In this document: in pieces, positions 18,919 through 31,200 of the stretch | Position numbering within the stretch: position 1 is the first letter of the stretch | How the letters are laid out: each line of letters starts with the position of its first letter | Origin: Parietichytrium sp. I65-24A | Lineage: Eukaryota; Sar; Bigyra; Thraustochytrida; Thraustochytriidae | Length of the DNA: 64,000 bases | Direction: 5' to 3' | Assembly (NCBI GenBank): GCA_012862575.1 | Contig: BLSF01000001.1 | Span: 620,001-684,000 of the forward strand | Made by a program: the position numbers and the translations under genes | The notes under the pieces: model-generated | Databases searched by the model: none | What the model was told of the DNA's origin: nothing | Seen by the model: only the letters and a program-made list of their open reading frames with translations

Positions 18919-19665
18919 ATGCTCAATCAGCAGGAGGAGCGGGAGCCGAGTGTGCTGTTCAGACCGACGAAAGGCAGCGCAGAAGCGGAAGAAAGTCAGT
19001 GGCTCGTGTCGAAAGAGGGGAGTGACGAAGGTTGGACCGAGTCGAGAGAGTCGGCAGATGACGACGCAAAGCCAAGGAAAGGGTCCGCCGTTCACGAGGC
19101 GTCATGGTCGGTGGCTATCAGGCACTCCAGAATGTACGCGGTCGCGACTGTGTTTCAGCTTGTTATAATTACTGCAATGCTTGTCTGGGTCGCAGTAGAC
19201 CATAAGGCCGTCCGTTACAAGGGTTTTCTGCTCATGGAGCTTTTGGTCACCCTTTCCATCGTCTTTGACACTATCCTGCAGATTCACTACCAAGGCGTGC
19301 AAGAATTCTTTTGCAACTATGCTGAAATTGCTGCAGACTCAGATGGCACGACTGCAGCGAAATCATCAGCTTCCGAGACAGAAGGCCGCCTCTCAAAGTG
19401 CATGAGGAAGTATGGCTTTATTTTCTTCAATTACGGTCAGCTTGCTCTAATGGGCCTTTGCATTGCCGGATTTGTGACTTCCGTTGCGGCTGGAGCGGCA
19501 AACTGGGAAGAGGACGTGACGTTAAGTCTTTTGTTATTACGTTATGTCGCCCTCCTCCTCTTTTTCGTCATGAACCACTACCGCTCCGTTTCCATACAAG
19601 GTGGCATGTGCAAGGTTTTCAGCTCGCAAAAATCAGTCGATGAGGACTGGGACGTAAAATTTTGA
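18919..19665 (+). CDS. Four-helix membrane protein, possibly voltage-sensor-like
   Basis: 248 residues from an ATG. The N-terminal 70 residues are hydrophilic and Ser/Glu-rich. Four hydrophobic segments follow, at about residues 72-92, 97-122, 160-182 and 190-215. Segment 2 is E-LLVTLSIVFD followed by GVQEFFCNYAEIAD, which recalls the S2 and S2-S3 loop of voltage-sensor domains. Segment 4, LLLLRYVALLLFF, resembles the arginine-poor S4 of TMEM266/Hv1-like orphan sensors. Only one arginine lies within that helix, so voltage sensing is doubtful. The family assignment is inference; the four-helix topology is seen directly. Convergent with the KAS gene. Confidence 0.65.
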   Translation: MLNQQEEREPSVLFRPTKGSAEAEESQWLVSKEGSDEGWTESRESADDDAKPRKGSAVHEASWSVAIRHSRMYAVATVFQLVIITAMLVWVAVDHKAVRYKGFLLMELLVTLSIVFDTILQIHYQGVQEFFCNYAEIAADSDGTTAAKSSASETEGRLSKCMRKYGFIFFNYGQLALMGLCIAGFVTSVAAGAANWEEDVTLSLLLLRYVALLLFFVMNHYRSVSIQGGMCKVFSSQKSVDEDWDVKF

Positions 19666-19856
19666 CCGTGTTTCTATTTGCTGCCGTTCCCTACTTGTGT
19701 GTCTTGGGGAAACGTCTTTGTCTTTTTTGTCTGTTACATATCTTCTCTTCGAAAAATCTCTCATGAACGTCATACTTTAAACAAGTCAAAATGTTATGTT
19801 TCGTTTTGCTGTTCTGACTCGCTCGAAGGTACTTTGTGCTGCAGCATCGTTTGGAT

Positions 19857-21143
19857 CTACTCAGGTTTGGAGAACAATATTGCCGCGTTTGTCCCTCCAA
19901 AGCCGAATGAGTTGCAGATGGCAGCATTGACCTGGCGCTCGGATGGGCTGTTCACAACCAGGTCAACCTTGGCGACGACGTCTGCATCGATGTCTGTCTC
20001 ACCAAAATTTATCGTGGGAGGCACAACGTTGTTCGCGATGCTCAAAATTGTGAATATGGACTCTACTGCCCCAGCAGCACCTAACAGATGTCCTACGTGG
20101 CCTTTGGTTGAGGAGACTGCGGGTTTGTGGGAAAAGACGCGAGAAATTGCCTCCACCTCAACTGCATCTCCAAGAGGCGTTGATGTGGCATGAGCGTTAA
20201 TATAAGCAACTTGATTCTCGTCCACGCCGGAGTTGCGAAGCGCGCTTCTCATGCACTGCATCGCTCCTCGCCCATCCTCCGACGGAGCCGTGAGATGAAA
20301 CGCGTCACCAGAGAGGCCATAACCCTTGATTTCTGCGTATATATTTGCCCCCCGCTTCTTGGCATGCTCGTACTCCTCCAGTACAAGTACGCCGGCACCT
20401 TCGCCCATGACAAACCCGTCGCGTTCCTTATCGAATGGCCGCGATGCTTTCTCTGGAGTATCGTTGAACTTGGTCGAAAGCGCCTTCAGACGAGAGAATC
20501 CCGCAAACGAGAGAGCATGAAGAGATGACTCCGTGCCACCGGCAAGCATGGCATCTGCGTCCCCGTACTTGATCATGCGGTAGGAATCTCCAATGGAGTG
20601 TGCACCGGTGGCGCATGCTGTGGAGACCGCGTGATTTGGGCCCTGGAGGTTGAAGTGGATCGCAACGTGGCCAGCTGCAAGGTTGACCAAAAGACGTGGC
20701 ACAAAGTAAGGCGATAATCTTCGGATGCCCTTGCTTGCAACGAGCTCGTACGCCTCCGCGACTTCTTCGACGCTGCTGCCGATTCCCGACCCTATGGAAA
20801 CACCTACGCGAGTCCTGTCCACACGTCCAGCTTCCAAACCCTCCACCAGCCTCGAGTCGTGGATCGCTTCGTGCGCGGCACAGAGCGCATAAGTTATAAA
20901 CTTTGGGGACTGCGACCTTGCATTCGTGACTACCTTCCTCTCCGACACTGCCGCAGCGAGCTCTTCCTCTGGCACTACCGCTGCAACTCTTGCCCCCACG
21001 TCAATCTTTTCGCCACGAAACTTTGCCTCCCAGCTCTTGCCGGCGCCGACACCCCCAAGGATGCCCTTCCAGCTGCTGCCCACACTTGCGCCTAGCGGGG
21101 ACACCATCCCCACACCTGTGACCACCACTCGTCGCGCCGCCAT
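19857..21143 (-). CDS. 3-ketoacyl-ACP synthase, FabF/KAS II type
   Basis: 428 residues, a full-length single-domain KAS. Catalytic Cys177 lies in STACATGAH, His318 in NAHATSTPLGD, Lys347 in STKGHVGH and His352 in GHLLGAAG; the spacing matches the C-H-K-H set of bacterial KAS II (C163/H303/K335/H340). GEGAG and the C-terminal NSFGFGGTNA are also present. It should condense malonyl-ACP with acyl-ACP in type II fatty acid synthesis, in mitochondria if it serves the lipoate pathway. The N-terminus starts directly with the fold (MAARRVVVTGVG) and has no transit peptide; an in-frame TAA lies 12 bases upstream of the ATG, so no unspliced extension is possible. Confidence 0.93.
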   Translation of the reverse strand: MAARRVVVTGVGMVSPLGASVGSSWKGILGGVGAGKSWEAKFRGEKIDVGARVAAVVPEEELAAAVSERKVVTNARSQSPKFITYALCAAHEAIHDSRLVEGLEAGRVDRTRVGVSIGSGIGSSVEEVAEAYELVASKGIRRLSPYFVPRLLVNLAAGHVAIHFNLQGPNHAVSTACATGAHSIGDSYRMIKYGDADAMLAGGTESSLHALSFAGFSRLKALSTKFNDTPEKASRPFDKERDGFVMGEGAGVLVLEEYEHAKKRGANIYAEIKGYGLSGDAFHLTAPSEDGRGAMQCMRSALRNSGVDENQVAYINAHATSTPLGDAVEVEAISRVFSHKPAVSSTKGHVGHLLGAAGAVESIFTILSIANNVVPPTINFGETDIDADVVAKVDLVVNSPSERQVNAAICNSFGFGGTNAAILFSKPE

Positions 21144-22275
21144 TTTCCCTCCTGCTTAAGTTGTATCTTCGCCCGCCTCTCACTTGTTTCTACTCTCCTG
21201 CCCAGAAGAAGCGAGAACGACTGGTGAGGCTCTGTACGCGAGGACACTATAGTCAAGATTATCTGTACATGTACACTATTTGACGTACAGTGTCATGCAA
21301 GCACTGGTGTGAGTGATTGTGAGTAAGTATGTGAGGAATTAATTTCCTGTGGGGCGTGAATCTCAAAACGCTGCACTCCACACACTATCTAAAAGACTAA
21401 CCATCCGCTAATAATAGGCCCTCGTACGACCGAGACATACTCGCATTTCTGTAATTCACGCTACCGCCATTTAGCTACTTACGGGTACCGGTACCGGTAC
21501 CAGTACAGGTAATGCATTGGAGAGAAGGATTCATTGATCGTGATCAGAGTGCTGTTCGCTGATAAGTTACCGTTGACGGCTCAGCGCTCATGTCTTTTGG
21601 TGCAGTGCACAATAGGGAACGCTGAGAGCTACTTTTCATCAAGCCAAACATCTTTAAACCGAAGAAGGCAGCAAGAAAGAAAGAAATATCTGAACACGTG
21701 CGGGGCCACCATCTTTTTATTATTTCATAACTTTTCATCATTCAGAGCCTGAAAATCGATTCAATTAAAACCATTCGATTGAAAAACTATTTGATTGACT
21801 GTGAATGAAAAAATTGCGTCGCCGATTGGACTGGCGCTGAGTAAACATGAGTAAACATCGCGGCCGGTAAGCTTACTGACAGTGAGTGACTGAGTAACCA
21901 ACCGGGTAACCGAGCACAAGGGAAAGGCAGAGAGAGCAAAGCAGAGCAAAGGAAAGGAAAGGAAAGGAAGAGCAGCAGGCTGTGCCTCCTATGCAAGGAC
22001 TTGGTATATATACTTGCTGTGTTGGTGACCGTTCATGCAATTCATTGTATTTGCTGAGCGCGCTTTGAAGTAAGGCAGCAGGCGATTGCGCTGGCGCGGA
22101 AGGCAACGAACGATCTGGGGTGCGGCGCCGAAGGAGAGCGACTAGCCGGAGCGGATCGCGCGTGAAGGGTCTGAACTGGGGAGAAATCGTTCTCGTAACA
22201 AGAGCGGAAAGGTAGTCGGGTCTGCCAGGTCGGGAGTCACGAATATACTATATTCATTCCTCTGGTCGAGGAGCG
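21144..22275. other. Divergent promoter region between KAS and CFAP47
   Basis: About 1.1 kb without a supportable gene. It holds three perfect tandem copies of the palindromic hexamer GGTACC at 21484-21501, followed by a degenerate copy, and a purine-rich GGAAA tandem run near 21946-21972. Confidence 0.6.
21484..21501. repeat. Tandem palindromic hexamer GGTACC x3
   Basis: Three contiguous copies of GGTACC, so the whole 18-bp block is its own reverse complement; a degenerate copy (AGTACAGG) follows. Confidence 0.9.
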
Positions 22276-25200
22276 ATGGCGAACAAGGGCGTCGGAGGAG
22301 AAGGCGGTCCCGTGCGAGTGTACCCGCCCTTGGTAGAGTTTGAAGATGTGGAGCCCGGGGTGCTGTACGTCATGACAGTGTTCATTCAGAACGTGTCGAA
22401 ACAAGCTAGCCGAATTAGATTTGAGAAGCCAGCGTCGAAATTTTTCTCGATAAATTATTTGCCCACGGAGGCTGTCGCGCCAGGCCTGGAGGTGAAGGCT
22501 GAGGTGGAGTTCCTCGTTCCAGAGGGATGCACGGAAACGGAATTTCACGATAGCTTGATCGTGTCATGTGGAAAACATCGGTACCAGGTCCAGCTGCGAG
22601 GCATGACTCCCGCGCCCAGAATTGAGGTGGAAGGGAATGGCCTCGTGGACCTTGGCATTGTTGTGCTGGGAAATACAACGACCAAATTTGTAGAATTACG
22701 GAACACGGGCTCGCGGCCAGGAACATTTCGAATTACCGGGGAAATTCCGTCTCACATCACAATTGCACCAACAACCGGAATACTCCAGCCTGTGCGTGGG
22801 GAGCTGAGTAAAGAAGTTGGCGCAAAGCTCTCGGAGAGGTTGAAGGTTGCTTTCCACGGCTCTACAGAGGGAGCCTTTAGAACGTGTATTAACCTGGAAA
22901 TCGATGGCCAACCAAGCAGGACAATTGATCTCTCTGCTAATGTTGTCCAGCAGTCGCTCGAGGTTGTGCATCCAAGCCGTGGAGGGCGGGTAGACTCGGC
23001 GATCAAGTTTGGATCGCTGTACTTTGGACAGGAGCGCTCCCATACTGTCATTCTCGTGAACAATGGTCCTCAGCCATCGCAATATAGCGTGTCGTTCAAA
23101 CCTGGAGTGGGCTATGAACTATATAAAGACACTCCGCTACCGGACGGCCAGGAAGCTCACGAAGACGAGGTGGACGAAGGCGATGACTCGGACCCTCTTC
23201 ACGGCTACACTCAAAGCTTGAGTGATTTGTCTCCTGTGCGGGTAACTCCTTGTGAGGGAGTTTTAAACCCGTACGAACAAGTCCCAATTACCCTCAGTTT
23301 TGTTCCCAAGAATCCCAGACAGCCCAAGGGGTTTAAAGCCAGAGGAGACTTGCATCTCTACGACTCAGTGGAAATCGGTCTTGATCTAATGATATCTTGT
23401 CCAGAAACGAACCAGCATGTCAAATTGTCGCTCGGCGGAAAAGCCCTCAAGCCCAAGGTCCATGTCAGCAAGAAACTGTTCAAGTTTGGCAAGTGCCCGT
23501 CTAACGACAGGCGCGACATTAGTTTTGTCATCACTAACCGAAACGAGGAGCTGCCAGTGGACTTTTCATTGAATAAGATTGCCTTCTTCGCATGCAAGCC
23601 CTCTAGTGGTAAGCTCCTGCCAGGTCAGTCGCAGACGGTTTTGATGACTTTTACTCCTGGTCAAATGGGCAACTTCAAAAACACGCTACATCTCGTTCTC
23701 AACAATGGAGTCGGCGTTATCCCACTCGGCGTGAATGGGTCTTGTACATCTCTCGGAGCCCCCAAGAAAATAGTTGGCGGCCCGACCGCTCTTCTCGCTG
23801 ATTTTCAAGCAGAAATCAAATATGTGGACGAGGAAGAAGTGAGACAACAAGAGAGAGAGAAGCCAGTCTTTAAGCGTGTACCGCCTTGGGAGAAGAAGAA
23901 GGCACGAGAGACAGATTTGAGTAGCCCCGTCAACAAAGACGCGCACCCGGCAACTCTGACGGCCGTCATCGGCAACAATAACACCATAGAGAACGCATTC
24001 GCCGCGGACCTTGCTCACGCAAACTTGGAAGACGATGATGACGAAGAGCACGATGAAGACAACGCTTTTGGGGCTGGGAAAACCTATGATCCGACGTACA
24101 CGTACCCAAAGTCCGACCTCATTCGCAAGCAGCACCACAGAGACCAGTATGCTGACTTTCTAAAGCGCGCGCAGCATGCGAGAGCAGAAAGAAAGGCCGA
24201 GCTAGCAGACAAGAAGAAGCGGGCCTCAAAATCGAAGTTCAACGGGACCTCCCGAAGACTTGTGGGGGAGCCAAGCGACAGCGATGAAGATGACGAGGAG
24301 TCCAAAGGCATCTCTAATCAAGACGGAAATACGAGCGATCCTGACCTCGATCTCGACCCGTATGGTGGCTTGGATTCTCCGTCGCTGGAGGTCCCAAAGA
24401 ATGTTGACCCTCTCTGGCTCGAACGACCGTTACAAGCAGGTGAGCAGGGTGGAAGTACAGGAGGCGCTCGGAGAATTAGGGCCAAACAGCACGACGAAGA
24501 TAAGCTTCTGAAACGCAAATACAAGCCCAAGCCTACAACCCAAGCGGAGATGGTAGACTGCTCAATGCTAATCCCATCAGCGGATTTGGTGCGTGTTTCG
24601 GCTGCCCCGAGAACAATAGACTTTGGTTCCGTGGCAGTGAGCTCTACGAGCGCAAAGTGCTTGGGTATCACAAATGACCTCTCACAGAACATCCTCGTGG
24701 AGGTTTTGTTCGACGAGCATGAGGAGCTAAAGACCTCTTTTCCCGCGAGCCAAGTCATTCCTGCGGGTGCAAAAGCTGGATTTGATGTAATATTTTTTAC
24801 AACCTCTCAACCACCGCAAAACCAGAGCACGAAATTCAAGCAGAGCTTGACGTACGTCATCAATGGCAAGCACAAGTTCAAGGTGAATGTCAGTGCCGAG
24901 GTCCATCCAATCAAGGTAGAGCTCGACCCGCCAGCACTCCACATGGCCTTTACAGATGATAATCTCAGCCCAGAGACGAGCGAAACTGTCGTTCTCACCA
25001 ACACAGGTAATGCACCTGCGCGCTACCAATGGGTTCATTCTAGAGATATGGGGGCCACAAACAACAAGGGCAGCCCCATGCACCACTCTGCGTTTTCGGT
25101 GGAGCCAGCCAGCGACGTCATTGAGCCGTTTCAAACAAAGGAGGTCTTGGTAACTTTCCGCCCATCATCTAAGGCTCCAAAGGAAGAGAAATTGTTCCTT

Positions 25201-28200
25201 CGGGTCCGGGGGGGATATGATGAGGTCCTAAGTTGCTATGGAGCCATCGATGAGCCAACGTGTGCATTTATTGACAAGAGGCTCGATTTCGGACAGATTC
25301 CGATCGCAATTGAGCAGGAGCGGACCATCGAAATGAAGAACACAGGAAATCACTCGGGCGTGTTTTTTATCGGTGAGCTCCCAGATGGAATGGAGGCCAA
25401 CCCTTCCAAATGTAAAGTCCCCCCGCAAAGTACCGTACCTATCAAAATCACCTATACCACTGCAAAACCCCTCCGGCTTGACAGCTCGTCCCACTTTCTC
25501 ACAGCCCAGTTGCGGGGGGGGCGGGATCTTCGTCTGCCGATTCTGTGCGAAGCCGTCTTACCAGAGATTGAGCTCTCCAACGAAGTGACCGACTTTGAAG
25601 GGACAACTGTCGGTTCGAGTGCTACAAAGTCCATCTCCATACAGAACAAGTCCTCAGTTCCTGCTGTGCTGAGTTTAGACTTGACTAAATATCCAGAGTT
25701 TGAGGTCTGTATAAGGGAGGACAAAATGCGCGCGGACGGCTATGAAGATGACGATCTCGAAAGCTGCTTTAGGCCGGTGACCGCTGACAAGGCGCAGCGT
25801 TTGGGCGCAATATCTCCGCAAGCTTTTGATGACGATGACTTTAACGCCGTGGACGCAGAATGCTCTTTGTTTCAAATCAAGGTTCCGCCCACGCGAACGT
25901 TGGAGCTGAGTATTACCTTCGCTCCCACCCAAGAGACAGAGCACGACTTTTTGCTACCTCTTCGCCTCACTGGCAGGGGCACCGTCATTCGTCACAAGGT
26001 CAAGGGGTCTGGTCTGCGACCCAAGCTCGTCCTGTCTGCAACGACAGTCAACTTCGAGACGCGTACAGTTGCAAGGGATCGAATTAAAAAAATTCCATTC
26101 TATCGCGAGGTTCAGCTCACGAACCGCCACAACGAAGTTTTGAAGTGGGAGGTTGGTAAGGCAGTCTTACATCCTCTCGGAGGCAGTGGTGGAGCGCCAA
26201 TCCAGGAGGAAGGCTCCGAGAAGAACAGAGACGAGGATTGCCCGTTTGTCGTCAAGCCAAGTCGCGGCCAGTTGGAGCCCGGAGACAACTGCATCGTTAA
26301 GATCGGATTCCTACCACAGCAAGAGGAGCAATACAGTGCTCACCTCCCGATTTTCATTGACGATGTCACTGATCGCGAGTACATTCACATAAACGTGCTG
26401 GGTGCAGGTGCTTTTCCAAAGCTCAAGTTTGATGTGTCTGAGGTAGTTCTCCCAACGGTACCGCTTGGTGTCAAGTCCGTGGGCAGATTTACTGTCATTA
26501 ATGACGGCTTTGAGAACCTTGAGCTTCAACACAAGCTTCCTCCTGAAAGCCAGCGAATTCCCATCACTGTGACCTTCCCTGAAGGCAAAAACATTGGAGT
26601 CGGCAAGTCCGAGGTTCCGGTGGACGTCACGTTTGCTTCGCGCAAGCCAATGTCGTTTACCGCAAAGATTGACTTTCTGGATCAGGAGGGCAACAAATTC
26701 AGTATACATGTCACAGGCACAACAGACAATTCGTTGCTCACGACATTCCCTTTTGTCGCGGCGGTGAGAGAGACCTTTGACTTTTGCTGCACTGATCCGC
26801 AGCGGCCTGTTCAATTCTTGCCAAGGGAGAACTCCGAGGAATTAAAGAAACCGGGCACAGCTGACAGCTCGACCAGGAACTTGCTTAGGGCTACTTCAAT
26901 GCTCTCCGGTATGGGGGATTCCGGAGATCTTCCTGCATCGAAGAAATCGAATGAACCATTCGTGGCAGATGAGAGCCTGTTGGAAACCGCCTCTTTGAGT
27001 CCGGAGTCTATCTACCAGGTGTTGAGGTTTCTGAACATATCTTACTTTCAGATTCCTGTGACGGATTTATCGGACCTGATTTCATCGAATGGCAAAGCAG
27101 TCTTGGATCTCATTGATTCACTCGCAGGAAAAACGGTTCCAGGCCGCGTCAAGGTACCAGCGAACCTGACGGCCAAGAAGCGCAAGGAGATGGTGCCTCA
27201 ATTTGTCGGCCAGTATGCCGCCATGCTCAAATTTCTGAAGTCACGAGGTGGGCTTCTTCACGACATCAGGCCGGAGCACTTTTTAAGCAAGGAAGATTAC
27301 GTACGTGTACGCGAGCGCGAATTCCAGCACGCTGACCACCCTGATGGCGGGAGTTCCTCCGCCACGCTGACGGTGGTCATGGCTGGGTCGGGCACTTCCA
27401 CACTGAGCATGGCACACAGCCAGGCTTTGCACCGTCGCCACCTGTACGAGCGCGAGCACAACGGCGTTTCCGTGACTGCTTGGAGTGGAGTTCTTCTGCA
27501 GGTGATCAAGCTTTTTGTGCTGAGCAGAGTCACCATCAAGCAGTTGAAGAGCTTGCCTGGAGTAGACCCCAACGCTGTTGGGGCGCTCAAGCACATAGCT
27601 CCCACAGCCAGTAATATTTACAGTCTCCCGGAGTCAATTCTGCTAGTGTGGGTAAATTATCACCTCCACTCTGGCTCTGAGAAGCTTCTCAAGGTCGGCG
27701 GGGGAGGGGTTTCAGCGGTGGATCGTCTTCAACCTGGGCAAACAAACAGATTTAAACACAATGACACCATCATCAACATGGATTCAGACTTGCGGAATGG
27801 CGTAGTTTTGTGTATGCTTGTCGCTTCACACGTACCAAACCTCGTCCAACCGAATCGTGCGTTGAACGGCGTGGTTTTGGAACCAATTGATGAGAATCAG
27901 TGCCTTTCCAATCTCCGTGCATTCTCTGCAGCCATAAAAGAGCTTGGGTTGGAATTCAACCGCAAGTCCGAGGACATTTTGAACTGCGTCGCAAACGCTC
28001 GAGACAATCTCCTTTTGCTCCTTTACCTGTATCAAAACCTGCCTCAATTCGTTCCGAAAACAACAATCGAGTTTAGCTGTGCGCTGGGTAGCAAAGTGAG
28101 CAAAAGCATTGAGCTCCGAAATCCTACTAACCAGCACGTTGGATACTACATCAGCCTGGACGGATCTCCGGATTTCGCAGTTCATAGTCAGAATGAACTG

Positions 28201-31200
28201 ATCGAGCCGAACGGAAGTGCCTCTGTGACTGTTGAATTAACAAGCAGATTCTCGCGCCCTGTGGAGGCTATCCTCATGCTCAAGCCTGACCGCAATCGTG
28301 GCGGTGGGATGACAAGCTCGTCGTCATCAGCAACGAGCTCCTCAATGGGTGCTTTGGTATTTCGGCTCGTATCCTCCGTTCACTCACGCCGGTCGTTGCA
28401 GACAATTTCATGCTCCACTCGAACGTACGAGCCCCTCAGTTTTGATGTGAAGGTTACAAACCCATTCAATGCGGAGGGCAAGTTTCAGCTCAGCTTGGTG
28501 CAGCAGCGTACTTTGGGGAGTGAAATACTTCAGAAACCAACGGGGAAGGCAAAGTCAAGTGGTGGTAAAGGCGGTAAAACTGGAGGAAAGGCGAGTTCTG
28601 GGCCACGCAGCAATCGAAGAGCAGGGGGGGGTGGGGCAAACGTAGTCGACGTCAAGATCGACAAGCCTTTGAACGAAACACTCCCAGATGCCTTCGTCTC
28701 TAAGAATGGACTCATCAAGCTCAAGCCGCTCGAATCGACTGTCATCAAGGTGCAGTTCTTGCCGTTCATGCCTGGAGAATACAGATGTCAGTTGATCTTT
28801 ATTGATGATACCGTCGGTGAATTTCTTTACGAAGTCGTCGGAGAAGCAGTGCTCCCCACTCCAATTGAGAGAATAGCCTTCAGCGCCGAGGCGAGACAGG
28901 CGGTTACAAAGGTAGTTAACCTTCCTCTGATGAACAAACAGCTGGACAAGGCATTGGTGCACCTCCCTCACGATGTTCCGGATTTTACAGGGCTCTCGGC
29001 GATTGAGCCTAGCAAATGCATCCTGTTCGGAGTCTCCGTGGACTCACCATTTTACACCGCTCCGCCAAAAATTTTCATCTCCGATATCCCGATGCCCGAG
29101 CCGAAGACAGATGACTCTGACTCTCATATTGAAGGAAGGAGGTCTAGCCTCTCTAACAAGGCTGCGGGCTCCCAGCAAGAGCTTCGCATCGAATTTGCGC
29201 CAGGGAGTGCCGGAGTTTATCCTTGTCATGTGATACTCAAGACGGAAACCCAAATTCGGGTTCTGGAGCTGGAATGTACTGTCTCCACGCCACCAGTCAC
29301 TTCGGAGCTGGAGTTTAACGCTCCCGCTCGCCAAAAGATAGTGCAAGGTATTCCCATAATGAATACTTCTGCAAATCCGTGGCAGATTCAGGCAATTTTC
29401 GAGGGAGACTCTTGTTTCGGGGGAAAGAAAATGATCTCGGTCCCAGCTGATGGCGGAAGCGTAGAGTATATGCTAGAATTCTCGGCGCCGTGGATTGGTG
29501 TGTATTCCGGCAAGCTAGTCCTTCAAAATGCTCAGACTGATGAGAGGATGATTTACAACTTGAAAGCTGTAGCCAAGGAGCCGCTTGCCGAGGATCACGT
29601 TCTGATAGATTGTCAAGCGCGCGAGAAAATTGTTCACTCCTTCAGAGTTCCAAACGAATTCGGAAAAGCAGGTTCGCAATTCAGTGTTGAGTCCGACATG
29701 CAGCACGTGTCCGGCAAGAGCCTGATGGTTGTCGAGCCGGGGCAAGTCGGAGAGTACAAGCTCACAGTGAACCCTCTTCTGGGCGGCATATACACAGGCT
29801 CTATCACTTTTTCGCTCGGGCCAGGCAAGCCTTACATATGGTACACGATAGAAGTAAGAGCATCGAGTCCAAAGCCAGAAGACACATTGGAAATAACATC
29901 AGTAGTGCGCAAGGCAGTCGCGGTGGAGATCACATTGTCTAATCCACTTGACATCCCCGTGGAGTTTGACGTGAGCCTTCAGGGCCACGGACTAATTGGC
30001 AATCCGGTGTTTGTTCTCGATGCAACCGAAACGGCCAGCTACGAACTCCTGTACTCGCCGCTGTTGGCCGGAGAACAGCTTGGATCGGTGTCATTCATCA
30101 GTGACCGCGTTGGAGAGGTTTGGTACGAGCTTCATTTGCAAGCACTTCCGGCTGAGCCGGTGATCGTGAAATCAATCCACAGTGCGGTTGGACAAAAGGG
30201 AACGGAGACAATTGTTTTGGAGAACCCCCTCGGAACTCCAGTTGAGCTGAAATCCATGGTGAGCAATCGTCAGAATTTCTCAGTGCGCCCTGCAAATCCA
30301 ACCATCGGGCCGTACGGGCAAGCGACTGTGTCGATAGACTATCTTCCATCGAGCGTTGGCAGTGAAGAACGTGGCGTTGTGAAATTTTCCAACAACCAAC
30401 TCGGAGACTGGGAATATCACGTAACTGGCGTTGGCGAAAACCCCGGAATCATGCCAACGGTGATGGTGTCTGCTTGTGTAAGCCATACAGAGTCATCGTC
30501 ATTTCCGTTTTTGAATCCGTTCCCTTCGCCCTTGAGGGTCTCTGTTCGAATGGAAACTTCAACGCCAGATTTCAAGTTGCTGACTTCTAAAGAGAAGCAC
30601 ATTATTCCCGCCTTCTCAAATTTGATGCTCCCCTTCTCATTTTCTCCGAAGGAGATGACCGAGAAGGTGGCGACTGTCTATGTCGTCTCGGAGGACGAAA
30701 CTATGTGCTGGACCTTTCCATTGAAAGGAACAGCAGAAGCTCCGCCGCATCTCGAGGTGTTTAAGATTGAGACCAAGGCAAGAGATGTCGTCGAGAAAGT
30801 GATTGAGCTGCCACTCCCTGGCCTTGGCCGGGTAGACGCGCCCGAGCCCTTTTCACATGAACTCGTGATCCCAAGCGACTCGACAACCCTGGTTCAGCGG
30901 AGCTTTCACATTTCCCCCCTGGAAACCCGAATCAAGTCTGTGGATCACAAAGTGAAGTTCCAGATTCGCTTCCAGCCTCTGCGACCTTTTTCAACGACAC
31001 TCGATCTAATTGTTTCGCGGAGATCTGGGGGGCGCTGGAGGTTTCAGTTGAGTTTAGTTGCGGAAGAGCCTCATGTCGATGACGTGATCAATATACAAGC
31101 GGGTATCTCTCAGACTTCGTCTGTATCTTTCACGTTGAACAACCTGTTCCCAGTCCCAGCTGCATTTGAGGCATTTCTCACTCTTGACAGCGCGTACCAA

